DNA from: Phycisphaerae bacterium
GTDB lineage: Bacteria; Planctomycetota; Phycisphaerae; UBA1845; Fen-1342
Length of the DNA: 64,000 nucleotides
Assembly (NCBI GenBank): GCA_022072445.1
Contig: JAJVHV010000006.1
Span: forward strand, 1-64,000
Reading direction: 5' to 3'
Shown here one piece after another: positions 51,135 to 59,187 of the stretch (within the stretch, counting starts at the first letter, position 1; every line of letters begins with the position of its first letter). A program made the translations under genes and the position numbers. The notes beneath the pieces are model-generated. The model was not told the origin of the DNA. It saw nothing but the letters and a program-made list of their open reading frames with translations, and did not search any database.

Positions 51135-51551
51135 GATCCAGTTAGCGTGGTGGAGCCAGAGCCGCGCGCGGCAAAACGCGCAAACTCCGGTGCGCCGGTG
51201 GGATCGCGACGCCGCGACTACATGCGACGCCGCGCGACGGACGGTGACAATCGTCGGCTCGTGCCCTTACTGACCGGGTGACAAGGCGTTATGAATCAGG
51301 ATGATCGGAACCCGGAAAAGGCTGCGCTCGTTGCAAAACCGTGTCTTGAACCGACTTCACTCTGTCAACCTGGAATCCGACCGCCGCGCCGAAATCCTCA
51401 CGGCCGATCGGATGTTGCGTGTATCCATCGACGGTCCCCCGTTGGGAGCGACCGACCGACGCGAAAAATTCAACTTACAAATCCCAAATATTCTAGCGAA
51501 CTTCTGCCCGGTTTCCAGTCCGGGAAACTGTGCTTGGGTCCGAAAACTCTC
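51135..51551. other. Long gap between rny and purC
   Basis: This 417-bp interval has no frame that I believe: small plus-strand frames are uncoupled and Arg/Pro-rich. It holds a candidate minus-strand promoter at 51490-51518 and a short inverted repeat CCCGG..CCGGG near 51507-51526. If that promoter is used, rny has a leader of about 350 nt, which might carry regulation. Confidence 0.5.
51490..51518 (-). promoter_or_regulatory. Candidate promoter of rny
   Basis: On the minus strand CTGGAA (51513-51518) and TAGAAT (51490-51495) are 17 bp apart in a locally A+T-rich patch. It is 350 nt from the rny start, so confidence is modest. Confidence 0.35.
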
Positions 51552-52445
51552 TCACTCGCAGAACCGCTCGCCGCTCAGCCGTTCATACGCCTCCACGTAC
51601 CGCCGCCGCGTTTGCTCAATCACCCCGGCCGGAATCGCCGGCGGAGGCGGCCGCTTCGGCCAGTCCAGCGATTCCAGATAATCACGTAGATACTGCTTGT
51701 CGAAACTGGGCGGATTGCTGCCGACGCGGTAAGACTCGGCCGGCCAGAAACGCGACGAGTCCGGGGTAAGAACTTCGTCAACAAGGAGTAATTCCCCGTC
51801 GGTGACTCCGAATTCGAATTTCGAATCGGCCAGGATGATCCCGCGGCACGCGGCCAACTCCGCCGCCTGCGAGTAGATGGCCAGCGAGCGACGCCGCGCT
51901 TCGACCATCCAACGCTCGCCCGCCAACTCGCAGGCCCGCTCAAACGTGATTGCTTCGTCGTGCCCGTGCTCGGCCTTGGTCGAGGGCGTGAAGATCGGCT
52001 CCGAAAGCTGCTGCGCGATCGCCATGCCACGCGGCAGCTCGACGCCGCTGACGCGCCCGGTCGCGGTGTACTCCTTCCAGCCCCCGCCCACCAGGTATCC
52101 GCGCACGACGCACTCGACCGGCAGGACGGCGGCTTTCCGCACCACCATCGCGCGCTCCGCCAGCATGTCGGCCGCCTCCGAATACCCCGCCGGAACGCGA
52201 CCGCCCGATACGACGTAGTCGAGGTGGTGCGGCGCGCAGGCCGGCAGATGCGTGAGCCAGAATTTCGTCAGCCGCGTCAGCACGGCCCCCTTGTCGGGAA
52301 TCGGCTGGTCCATCACCACGTCGAACGCGGAGATTCGGTCGCTCGCGACGATCATCAGCCGGTCGCCGAGATCGTACAGGTCGCGGACCTTGCCGCGCTT
52401 GACCAGCCCGGGCAGGTGCGTCTCGCGGATGGCGTCGATGCTCAT
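51552..52445 (-). CDS. purC: Phosphoribosylaminoimidazole-succinocarboxamide synthase
   Basis: The 297-aa protein has the SAICAR-synthetase signatures: LPGLVKRGKVRDLYDLGDRLMIVASDRISAFDVVM, LPVECVVRGYLVGGGWKEY, PIFTPSTKAEHGHDEAITFE and ILADSKFEFGVTDGELLLVDEVLTPDSSRFW. It ligates aspartate to CAIR in purine synthesis, using ATP. It belongs to the longer, yeast-type branch. Its ATG overlaps the stop of the upstream secreted-protein gene by 4 nt, an odd pairing for a housekeeping enzyme. Confidence 0.97.
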   Translation of the reverse strand: MSIDAIRETHLPGLVKRGKVRDLYDLGDRLMIVASDRISAFDVVMDQPIPDKGAVLTRLTKFWLTHLPACAPHHLDYVVSGGRVPAGYSEAADMLAERAMVVRKAAVLPVECVVRGYLVGGGWKEYTATGRVSGVELPRGMAIAQQLSEPIFTPSTKAEHGHDEAITFERACELAGERWMVEARRRSLAIYSQAAELAACRGIILADSKFEFGVTDGELLLVDEVLTPDSSRFWPAESYRVGSNPPSFDKQYLRDYLESLDWPKRPPPPAIPAGVIEQTRRRYVEAYERLSGERFCE

Positions 52446-53401
52446 GGGGTCTCCTCTCCAAACAAGCTGCGCGACCGTCGCCGAGTTGGCGGTTCGCGCT
52501 GGGATTCATGGCCCCGGGTCGTTGCGGGCTGCGACGCGCTGGTTTCCGCCGCAGCGGCCGAGTCCGGCAGGGGGGTGTCGTGCTCGATCAGCTCCGACAG
52601 ACCGGGCAGCGCCGCGACGGCTGCGGCGAAATGCGTCAACCGATCGCGCAGCTCGACGAGCTGCATGCGGGTCGCCCGGTCGGTTCTGAGTGAACGGTCG
52701 AAGCGCAGCCGCGCGCCGGCCATGCCGGCGGCGACGCGCGTCGCGTCGAGCAGCCGCGGCGCGAAGGGCGGATGCGCACGATACATGGCCGGCTCACGCG
52801 ACCAGTCCGCCAGCGATCGCCCGCCGAAGTCCGCGTGCAGCGCCTGCGTCAGGCGCTCGGCGAGCAGGCGACTCATTTCGGGCGCTTCGTAGGCCGACAC
52901 GAATCGCAGGTCGAACTTCCGTCCGCCGCCGGCCGCCAGAGCCTCCTCCAGCCGGAGTTGTGCCAGCAGCGCGGCCAGGCCAACGCCGCGCCGCTCCCGG
53001 ACACGCCCGTCGAGCCGGCCAAGCGCCGTCGCCTCCGAGCGAATCACGACGCGGTTCAGCAGCCGCAGAGCGGCGTCGAGCTCTCCGGACTGCAGGCTCT
53101 GCAGAGCCGCGTCGAGCGTGCGCTGTTCGTCGTTCGCGTCGGGCTGCTCGCCCGGCTGGACCGCAAAACGGGGCGTTTCGCCGGCGGTAAACTCGCCGCG
53201 CTCGACCGAGGCGACCCGCGACCGCGCGAATCGCATCACGACGCCCGAGGCCGCCCCATCGAGCCAGGCGTCAAACAGTACCGCGTCGGGCGATTCGCGA
53301 ACCAGCCGCCCGTGGTAGCAAGAACCGTCCGTGAGGCGCAGAATATCGGCCTGTGCAGCGACGGCCAGGCCCAGGACGATGACGAGTGACAGGCGTCGCA
53401 C
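52442..53401 (-). CDS. Exported hypothetical protein, N-terminal SH3-like strand
   Basis: I use the GTG at 53401 because GGAGGAT lies 4 nt upstream and a signal peptide follows (VRRLSLVIVLGLAVAAQA). The 319-aa protein has an N-terminal beta segment DILRLTDGSCYHGRLVRESPDAVLFDAWL..FARSRVASVERGEF, as in many planctomycete proteins with an SH3-like first domain. A helical middle (AALQSLQSGELDAALRLLNRVV) and a Ser/Thr/Arg-rich C-terminal tail follow. The function is not recognisable. It is translationally coupled to purC and starts 56 bp from the divergent MocA-like gene. Confidence 0.65.
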   Translation of the reverse strand: MRRLSLVIVLGLAVAAQADILRLTDGSCYHGRLVRESPDAVLFDAWLDGAASGVVMRFARSRVASVERGEFTAGETPRFAVQPGEQPDANDEQRTLDAALQSLQSGELDAALRLLNRVVIRSEATALGRLDGRVRERRGVGLAALLAQLRLEEALAAGGGRKFDLRFVSAYEAPEMSRLLAERLTQALHADFGGRSLADWSREPAMYRAHPPFAPRLLDATRVAAGMAGARLRFDRSLRTDRATRMQLVELRDRLTHFAAAVAALPGLSELIEHDTPLPDSAAAAETSASQPATTRGHESQREPPTRRRSRSLFGEETP

Positions 53402-53457
53402 AAGATCCTCCGGCGCGCCAAGGCCAGCGCGCCCCTCGACGGCGTGATTATAGACCG

Positions 53458-54492
53458 ATGACTCAGCGCGACAATGAACCAACGCCGGCCGGACGATTAC
53501 GCGTCGGCATGATCGCCGACGACCGCCGCGGACCGGAGCTGCTCGCGGCGCTCGACTTGATTCCGGGGCTGGAGCTGGTCGCCGTCGCGGGCGAACGGCT
53601 GGCCGAACTCGCGCCGCACGCGGCCCGCTTCGACGACCGCCGCGCGCTCATCGCCCAGGGCGGCGTGCAGGCCGTCCTCCTGGCGGCCTCAACCCGCGCG
53701 GGCGTCGAACTTGGCGAAATCGCCGCCGCCGACGGAATCCATGTCTGGCGAACCGCCCCCATGGCACGCGACTTCAGCGAAGCGGTCGAGATCGTCCGGC
53801 GGCAGTCGGAGCGGCCGGGCGTCTATCGGGTCGCCTCGCACCACGAGCTGCTCTCGTCGGAGCTCTCGGCCGCGCTGGGCTCGCTCGAACGCTTCCGCCC
53901 GCGCTACGCCGAGTTGCGGCTGCGCGACGAGGGACCGACGCTCCAGAGCTGGCGCTCGAACCAGGTGGACGCGGGCGGCGGCGTGCTGATCAACGCGGCA
54001 TACGCCCCGTTGGAGACGCTGGTCGCATTGCGCGGCCTGCCACAGTCGGTGTGGGCCGTGTCGGGCAGCTTGACCGGGCGGACCGGGCAGATGTCGCGCG
54101 AGACCGAGGACACTTGCGCCGCGCTGCTCAGCTATCAGGACAACGGCCTGACCTGCATCCGCGCCCAGTGGGACGTCGCCCCGCATGAGCGGCGCTTCTG
54201 GCTCGTCGATCCCGAGCACAGCGTCGAGATCGGCGACGACGTCGCCATTCGACCGACCGCCGGCGGCCGGGCGCGGCACTTCTCGCTGCCCAGCGAGTCG
54301 CTCGCCTGGGACCTCCGCCGTTTCGAGAGCCTGGCGCGGCTGAACGACGTCAGCGGCGCGGCACCGCTGTTCCAGAGTCATCTCGCGACCATGGCTCTTA
54401 TCGAGTCGATCTACCTCGCCGCCCGGACTGGACAGCCCGAGGACCCGCACAAGCTCTATGAGGTCCAGCGATGGCCGCTGCCCGCCGAGTGA
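53458..54492 (+). CDS. Gfo/Idh/MocA-family protein
   Basis: The 344-aa protein (start ATG 53458) has a degenerate NAD-binding N-terminus (LRVGMIADDRRGPELLAALDLIPGLELVAVAGE), then GVQAVLLAASTRAGVELGEIAAADGIHVWRTAPMARDFSEA, and the C-terminal alpha/beta domain (DAGGGVLINAAYAPLETLVALRG). The usual G-x-G-x-x-G is replaced by GMIADDRRG, and the EKP catalytic Lys by RTAPMAR, so it may no longer be an oxidoreductase. Its last 22 nt overlap the next gene, so both proteins are made together. Confidence 0.75.
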   Translation: MTQRDNEPTPAGRLRVGMIADDRRGPELLAALDLIPGLELVAVAGERLAELAPHAARFDDRRALIAQGGVQAVLLAASTRAGVELGEIAAADGIHVWRTAPMARDFSEAVEIVRRQSERPGVYRVASHHELLSSELSAALGSLERFRPRYAELRLRDEGPTLQSWRSNQVDAGGGVLINAAYAPLETLVALRGLPQSVWAVSGSLTGRTGQMSRETEDTCAALLSYQDNGLTCIRAQWDVAPHERRFWLVDPEHSVEIGDDVAIRPTAGGRARHFSLPSESLAWDLRRFESLARLNDVSGAAPLFQSHLATMALIESIYLAARTGQPEDPHKLYEVQRWPLPAE

Positions 54493-57356
54493 TCCGCGCG
54501 GCCCGGCTGGGCGCCACACTGTGCGCCGTCGCGCTGGCCGCCGGCGGCTGCATGTGGCCGCGCGACCCGCTCGCCCTGCGCGTCTGGGCGGCCGAGGACT
54601 GCCGCACGATCGACCCCGGAACGCCTCCCGCGCTCGAGAACGAAATTTTCTCGGCGGCCCGCGGCCAGCTCCGTCTGTCGGCGGCAATCAACGAGACAGT
54701 CGCGTTTCAACTTGTGCTCTCGGCCGGCGTCGCTCAGCCGCGGCCGCTCAGCATTCACATCTCAGACTTGGCCGGCAAGAGTGCCGTGCTCTCGGCACGC
54801 GACGCGATCTCGATCTTCCGCGCGCATTGGGTACCGCTCAGCCACTACCGCTCGTGGTTCCCGCGTCACTCCGGGCTTCCCGCCGCGCCGCGGCTCTTCG
54901 CCGACGTCCTGGTGCCCTGGGAGGCACCGCTGGGCGGGGGGCCGCTGCGCGTCGACGGCACGCGCAACGAGATCATCTGGGTCGACGTCCGCATCCCGCC
55001 CGACACCGCCGCCGGAGACTATGTCGGCCGCGTCGAGTTGCTCGAACTGAATCGCGACGCGCCCGCATTCGCCTGCGAGCTGCGGCTGCGCGTGTTGCCG
55101 GTGGCGATTCCGCTGGAGCGCTCGGCGCCGCTGATCTGCCGTCTGGCGCCGGCCGATCTCTTTCGCGCGCAGCTCCGCTGGGATCGCGACGAAGGGTCGA
55201 GCGTCCGGCTGCTACCCGGCGCGGCCAGCCATCAGCCGGCCGTGCAGCTTCTGAATCAGACCGTCGCGCTGTTGCAGGCGCACCGCGCCAATCCGGTGCT
55301 CGACGGTTCGTACCCAAAATTCCGGCCCGTCGGCGACCGGCGCGTCGAAGTCGAGTGGGGACCCTACGACGCGCTGGTCGAAGCGTGGCTCGACGGCAGC
55401 GCGTTCGAAGATCGCGTCGGCCTGGCCCGCTGGCTGCTTCCAGTCTCGGCGAATCATCCCGACCCGCTGCCGGAAGGCGGCTTCGATTCGCCGCGCTTCG
55501 CCCGCCTGCTCTCGGATTATCTCACCAGTTGCGACGCGCACTTCGCCGAACGTGGCTGGCGCGATCGAGCCCTGCTGCGGCCGCTGCCGCCCGAGCCGCT
55601 CACACCGGAGTCGATGCGGCGCATTCGCCGCGCCGCCGGAATCGTCGCCCAGAGCGAGACCCGGCCGCAACTGGTTCTGCACGCTCCGTCTGCCTCGCTC
55701 CGCGCGCTGGGCTGGTTCAACGCCCCGGAGGTTGAGCTTCCCGACGCCGCCGTCCTCGCGCCGCCGGCGATGTGGGCCGCGCCGGCGGCGCTGGCCCGGC
55801 AGCGCGACCTGGGCAGTGCGGCGTACGTTGTGCCCGATCAGCCGCCGTACGCTCCATCGCTGGCGATCGAGGCACCGGCGACCGACGCCCGCCTGCTGCC
55901 GTGGCTGCTCTTCCGCTACGACCTGGCCGGTGCGTGGATCGAGCACGCGGCCGACTTCGGCGAGGATCCGTTCACTCCCGACCTCGGGCGCCGCGATCAC
56001 GACTGGCTGGTCTACCCCGGCGCGCGGCATGGCCTGCCGGACTGCGCCATACCGTCGGTTCGGCTGAAACGCCTTCGTCGCGGCTCGCTGGATGCCGAGC
56101 TGCTGCGCCTGCTCGACCGGCACGGCAAGCGCTACCTGGCCGAGTCGATCGCCCGGCAGGTGATGCGCCGCGCGCTGACCGACGCGGCCCTCGATCACCT
56201 GCTGGACGTGGAATACGACGGCTGGACCCGTGACTGCGCGACGCTCGACCTGGCCCGCACGCTGATGCTCGAAGAGCTGGCCGGATCGTTCGAGCCCGGC
56301 TCCGAGGCCGACGCGGCCCGCCTGGCCAACCTGGCGCGCTGGGCGCGCCTGATGAACCGCGCCGAACGCGTCGCCGCCAGCGTCGACGGAACCCGGCTGC
56401 GCTTCGCCTCCGGCGCGCTGGGGGCCCGCGCCTACGTCAGTGTCTCCAATCTCATCGACCGCCCGCTCGAGGGCCGCTGGACGCTGCCGTCGCCGCCCGC
56501 CGGCTGGACGCTGCCACCCACGCCGCCCATTCGCGTCCCCCCGGGCGGCCGGATGGTGGGCGAGTTGGACGTCAGCCTGGCCGGTTTGGGATCGAACCGC
56601 GACGGCGTTTTCGACGTCGAGCTGCTGTTCGAGAGTGAAGCCATGGGTGCGTTCGCCGCGCCGGCCCGGCTGGCGGTGTCCGCCTGCCCACGCGTCGACG
56701 TCGCTCCGCGGATCGACGGCGCGCTCGACGACTGGCCACGCGGCTTCGCCAACGCCGCTGGCGACTTCCGGTTGCTCGGCGCCGGCCGCCTCGTCGCCGC
56801 CAGTGGGCGTGACGGCACCTCGGAGGAGCGCACCCGGCTGCCCACGCTGGCGACCAACGCCTTTTTCGCGCATGATGGCGAGCGGCTCTACGTCGCGGTT
56901 CGTTGCGCGCTGCGCGCCGGCGAGCGGCCCGTCGCTTTCTCCGATAATCGCCTCGCGATGGATGGCTCCGCACCCTGGGAGCAGGACGCCGTCGAGATCA
57001 TCCTCGACCCGCTCTCGTCGCCGCGCGGCTCCACGGCGGATCTGTACGTGTTGCAGGTCAAGCCGAATGGGCTGCTGGCGGCGTATCGCGGATGCCCGAC
57101 GCAACCGCCGATCGGCCCCGTGCAGCCGTGGGCCAGCGAGGTGCATGCGCGGGTCGAGACCACGTTTGACGCCTGGACGGTGGAGCTAGCGCTGCCGTTC
57201 AGTGCACTTCCGCCGGCGGCGCGCAATAACCGTGTCTGGGGGCTGAACGTCTCGCGGCTGGATGCACGCCGCGGCGAGTACTCATCCTGGTCGGCGGCAC
57301 GCCGCCTGTGCTACGCGCCGCAGTCGCTCGGCAGCTTGATCTTTGCCGCTCCTTGA
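54471..57356 (+). CDS. Large lipoprotein, glycoside-hydrolase-like with CBM9-type C-terminus
   Basis: The 961-aa protein has a lipobox (VALAAGGCMW, Cys about residue 27). Residues 40-220 form a beta domain (LRLSAAINETVAFQLVLSA) as in DUF4091/GH123-like proteins. Residues 220-600 look like a TIM barrel with PKFRPVGDRRVEVEWGPYDALVEAWL, LPPEPLTPESMRRIRRAAGIV and LPWLLFRYDLAGAWIEHA. Residues about 745-960 are a CBM9-like domain (DVAPRIDGALDDWPRGF, NAFFAHDGERLYVAVRC, PWEQDAVEIILDPLSSPRGSTADLYVLQVKPNG). It probably acts on a polysaccharide at the surface. It overlaps the MocA-like gene. The catalytic acids are not assigned. Confidence 0.7.
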   Translation: MAAARRVIRAARLGATLCAVALAAGGCMWPRDPLALRVWAAEDCRTIDPGTPPALENEIFSAARGQLRLSAAINETVAFQLVLSAGVAQPRPLSIHISDLAGKSAVLSARDAISIFRAHWVPLSHYRSWFPRHSGLPAAPRLFADVLVPWEAPLGGGPLRVDGTRNEIIWVDVRIPPDTAAGDYVGRVELLELNRDAPAFACELRLRVLPVAIPLERSAPLICRLAPADLFRAQLRWDRDEGSSVRLLPGAASHQPAVQLLNQTVALLQAHRANPVLDGSYPKFRPVGDRRVEVEWGPYDALVEAWLDGSAFEDRVGLARWLLPVSANHPDPLPEGGFDSPRFARLLSDYLTSCDAHFAERGWRDRALLRPLPPEPLTPESMRRIRRAAGIVAQSETRPQLVLHAPSASLRALGWFNAPEVELPDAAVLAPPAMWAAPAALARQRDLGSAAYVVPDQPPYAPSLAIEAPATDARLLPWLLFRYDLAGAWIEHAADFGEDPFTPDLGRRDHDWLVYPGARHGLPDCAIPSVRLKRLRRGSLDAELLRLLDRHGKRYLAESIARQVMRRALTDAALDHLLDVEYDGWTRDCATLDLARTLMLEELAGSFEPGSEADAARLANLARWARLMNRAERVAASVDGTRLRFASGALGARAYVSVSNLIDRPLEGRWTLPSPPAGWTLPPTPPIRVPPGGRMVGELDVSLAGLGSNRDGVFDVELLFESEAMGAFAAPARLAVSACPRVDVAPRIDGALDDWPRGFANAAGDFRLLGAGRLVAASGRDGTSEERTRLPTLATNAFFAHDGERLYVAVRCALRAGERPVAFSDNRLAMDGSAPWEQDAVEIILDPLSSPRGSTADLYVLQVKPNGLLAAYRGCPTQPPIGPVQPWASEVHARVETTFDAWTVELALPFSALPPAARNNRVWGLNVSRLDARRGEYSSWSAARRLCYAPQSLGSLIFAAP

Positions 57357-57359
57357 GCG

Positions 57360-57761
57360 TTACGACGTGCGTTGGGCCAGCGCGCCGATCGCCAGCCAGT
57401 TTGCGAACGAGACGACGGCGGAGAGGACCAGCAGGAACAGAGCGCCCGACTGGTGCCGCGAAAGCACTTCGACCGCGAACGCCGTCGCGCACAACCCCAG
57501 CGAGAGCGAGAACGAGGCAAATGCGGCCCAGCGCACGTCGCGGCGCAGCAGCACATGAAGTCCGATATACGTGGTTCCGATCAGGAATGCGATCAACCCC
57601 GACGCCAGCGTCGACGCCCGGGCCGGCTCGCCGCTCAGCGCTCGCTCCAGGATGGCCGGCGCCAGCCCCCAGGCAATCAGTAGCAGGCCGATCGTGAGAT
57701 TGGCGGCGCGCGCCCACTGCAAGCTGTATTGCGTGCTCCAGTGCGCTGCGGTTCGGCTCAT
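57360..57761 (-). CDS. Small multi-spanning membrane protein
   Basis: The 133-aa protein (start ATG 57761, MSRTAAHWSTQYSLQ) has four hydrophobic segments at about residues 19-37, 50-70, 77-95 and 100-125 (ANLTIGLLLIAWGLAPAIL, ASGLIAFLIGTTYIGLHVLL, WAAFASFSLSLGLCATAFAV, GALFLLVLSAVVSFANWLAIG). No motif identifies it. It converges with the GH-like gene with 3 bp between the stops and lies 149 bp after moxR on the same strand. Confidence 0.7.
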   Translation of the reverse strand: MSRTAAHWSTQYSLQWARAANLTIGLLLIAWGLAPAILERALSGEPARASTLASGLIAFLIGTTYIGLHVLLRRDVRWAAFASFSLSLGLCATAFAVEVLSRHQSGALFLLVLSAVVSFANWLAIGALAQRTS

Positions 57762-57910
57762 GGGCACCCCCTGCGGAGTCGCGCGTGGAGCGGAATTCCG
57801 CCCCCCCGTCATCCCATTGGTCGATCGGAATTCGCCCGCACTTGAAGAACGCCGTCGCGGAATCGCGGGCGACTTGTTATTCGATCCGCACGGCCGATAG
57901 TCGCTCGACG

Positions 57911-58981
57911 TCACGCGCCCGCGTGGCCACGGCCCGATAGCTCGATCGTCTCGACCTCGCGCGGCGGCGTGGGCTCCACCTTGGCGATGCGCGGCTCGGG
58001 CACCACCTCGATCAGCCGCCGCACGATCTGCACCGAATCCCATCCTTGCGCCTGGGCGGCGAAGTTGCACGCGATGCGATGTCGCAGCACGGGAATCGCG
58101 GCCAGGCGGATGTCGTCGAGGCTGACGGAATATCGGGCATCCATGGCGGCGAACGCCTTACCCGCCCAGAGTAGTGCCTGACCGGCCCGCGGCCCGGCGC
58201 CCCAATCCACGAATTTGGTGATGAAGTCGGGTGCGCCCGCGGTTTTCGGACGCGACGCGCGGACCAGCCGGGCGGCGTAGTCGACGACGTATTCGGTCAC
58301 CGGAATCGCCGCGACCAGCTTCTGCATGTTCAGCATCTGCCGATCGTTCAGGACCGTCTGCAGCCCTCCAGGCGGTTCGCTGGTGGTCTGGGCGAGGATG
58401 CGTCGTTCTTCATCGAAGGCCGGATAATCGACCCAGATGTTGAACATGAAGCGGTCGAGCTGGGCCTCGGGGAGCGGGTACGTTCCCTCCTGTTCGATGG
58501 GGTTCTGCGTGGCGATGACGAAGAACGGGTTCGGCAGCGGGTAGGTCTCGGCGCCGGACGAAACTTCGCGTTCCTGCATGGCCTGGAGCAGTGCGGCCTG
58601 CGTCTTGGGCGGGGCGCGGTTGATCTCGTCGGCGAGCACGATGTTGGCGAACACCGGACCGCGCATGAATCGGAAGGCCCGCCGGCCGTCGGGCAGCTCG
58701 TCGATGACGTTGGTGCCGGTGATGTCGGAGGGCATCAGGTCGGGAGTAAACTGCACGCGTTTGAATTGCAGCGACGTGATTTGCGCGAAGGTCGAAACCA
58801 TGAGCGTCTTGGCCAGGCCAGGCACGCCCACCAGCAGGCAGTGGCCGCGCGTGAAGATCGCGGCCAGAAGCTGCTGGATGACGTCCTGCTGGCCGACGAT
58901 ACGGCGCGCGAGTTCGTCGCGAATCAGGTGGGTGGAGCGGCCGAATTCGTTCAGCACGTGCGTGAAGGCTTCGCGGGCCAT
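57911..58981 (-). CDS. MoxR-family AAA ATPase
   Basis: ATG 58981 (MAREAFTHVLNEFG) is preferred over an Arg/Pro-rich extension. The 356-aa protein has Walker A GVPGLAKT (about residue 52), Walker B IVLADEINRAPPKTQAALLQAMQER, sensor 1 PFFVIATQNPIEQEGTYPLPEAQLDRFMF and the lid YAARLVRASRP. MoxR ATPases act as chaperones that load cofactors or assemble complexes with VWA proteins. The VWA gene starts divergently 206 bp away. A DUF58 gene, usual in such operons, is missing. Confidence 0.94.
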   Translation of the reverse strand: MAREAFTHVLNEFGRSTHLIRDELARRIVGQQDVIQQLLAAIFTRGHCLLVGVPGLAKTLMVSTFAQITSLQFKRVQFTPDLMPSDITGTNVIDELPDGRRAFRFMRGPVFANIVLADEINRAPPKTQAALLQAMQEREVSSGAETYPLPNPFFVIATQNPIEQEGTYPLPEAQLDRFMFNIWVDYPAFDEERRILAQTTSEPPGGLQTVLNDRQMLNMQKLVAAIPVTEYVVDYAARLVRASRPKTAGAPDFITKFVDWGAGPRAGQALLWAGKAFAAMDARYSVSLDDIRLAAIPVLRHRIACNFAAQAQGWDSVQIVRRLIEVVPEPRIAKVEPTPPREVETIELSGRGHAGA

Positions 58982-59125
58982 GGGCGGATAGCGTAGCCGC
59001 ACGCCGCGCGGGAACATAGGCCGCGCTGGCCCGCGTGGTGGGCCGGCGTCTACTCTGTGAGCAGGGACGGCCCTGGAGAGGCTGAGAGTGGAGCGGGCAG
59101 AGTGTCCGCTGTTGTGCTGACGGTT

Positions 59126-59144
59126 GGCAGGCAAGATGCCTGCC
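59126..59144. repeat. REP-like palindrome between moxR and the VWA gene
   Basis: GGCAGGCAAGATGCCTGCC is an inverted repeat with a 5-nt loop, of the same style as the elements inside the Rhs cassettes. It sits in the divergent 206-bp promoter region. Confidence 0.7.
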
Positions 59145-59187
59145 CCACTCAGTTCTTTCTCCGACCCCGAACGGGCACGCGGGAGTA

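Noticed and set aside
55212-57146. A 644-aa minus-strand open frame
   Set aside because: It is antisense to the GH-like/CBM9 gene, which has a signal peptide and recognisable domains; the minus frame is only Arg/Gln/Ala-rich.
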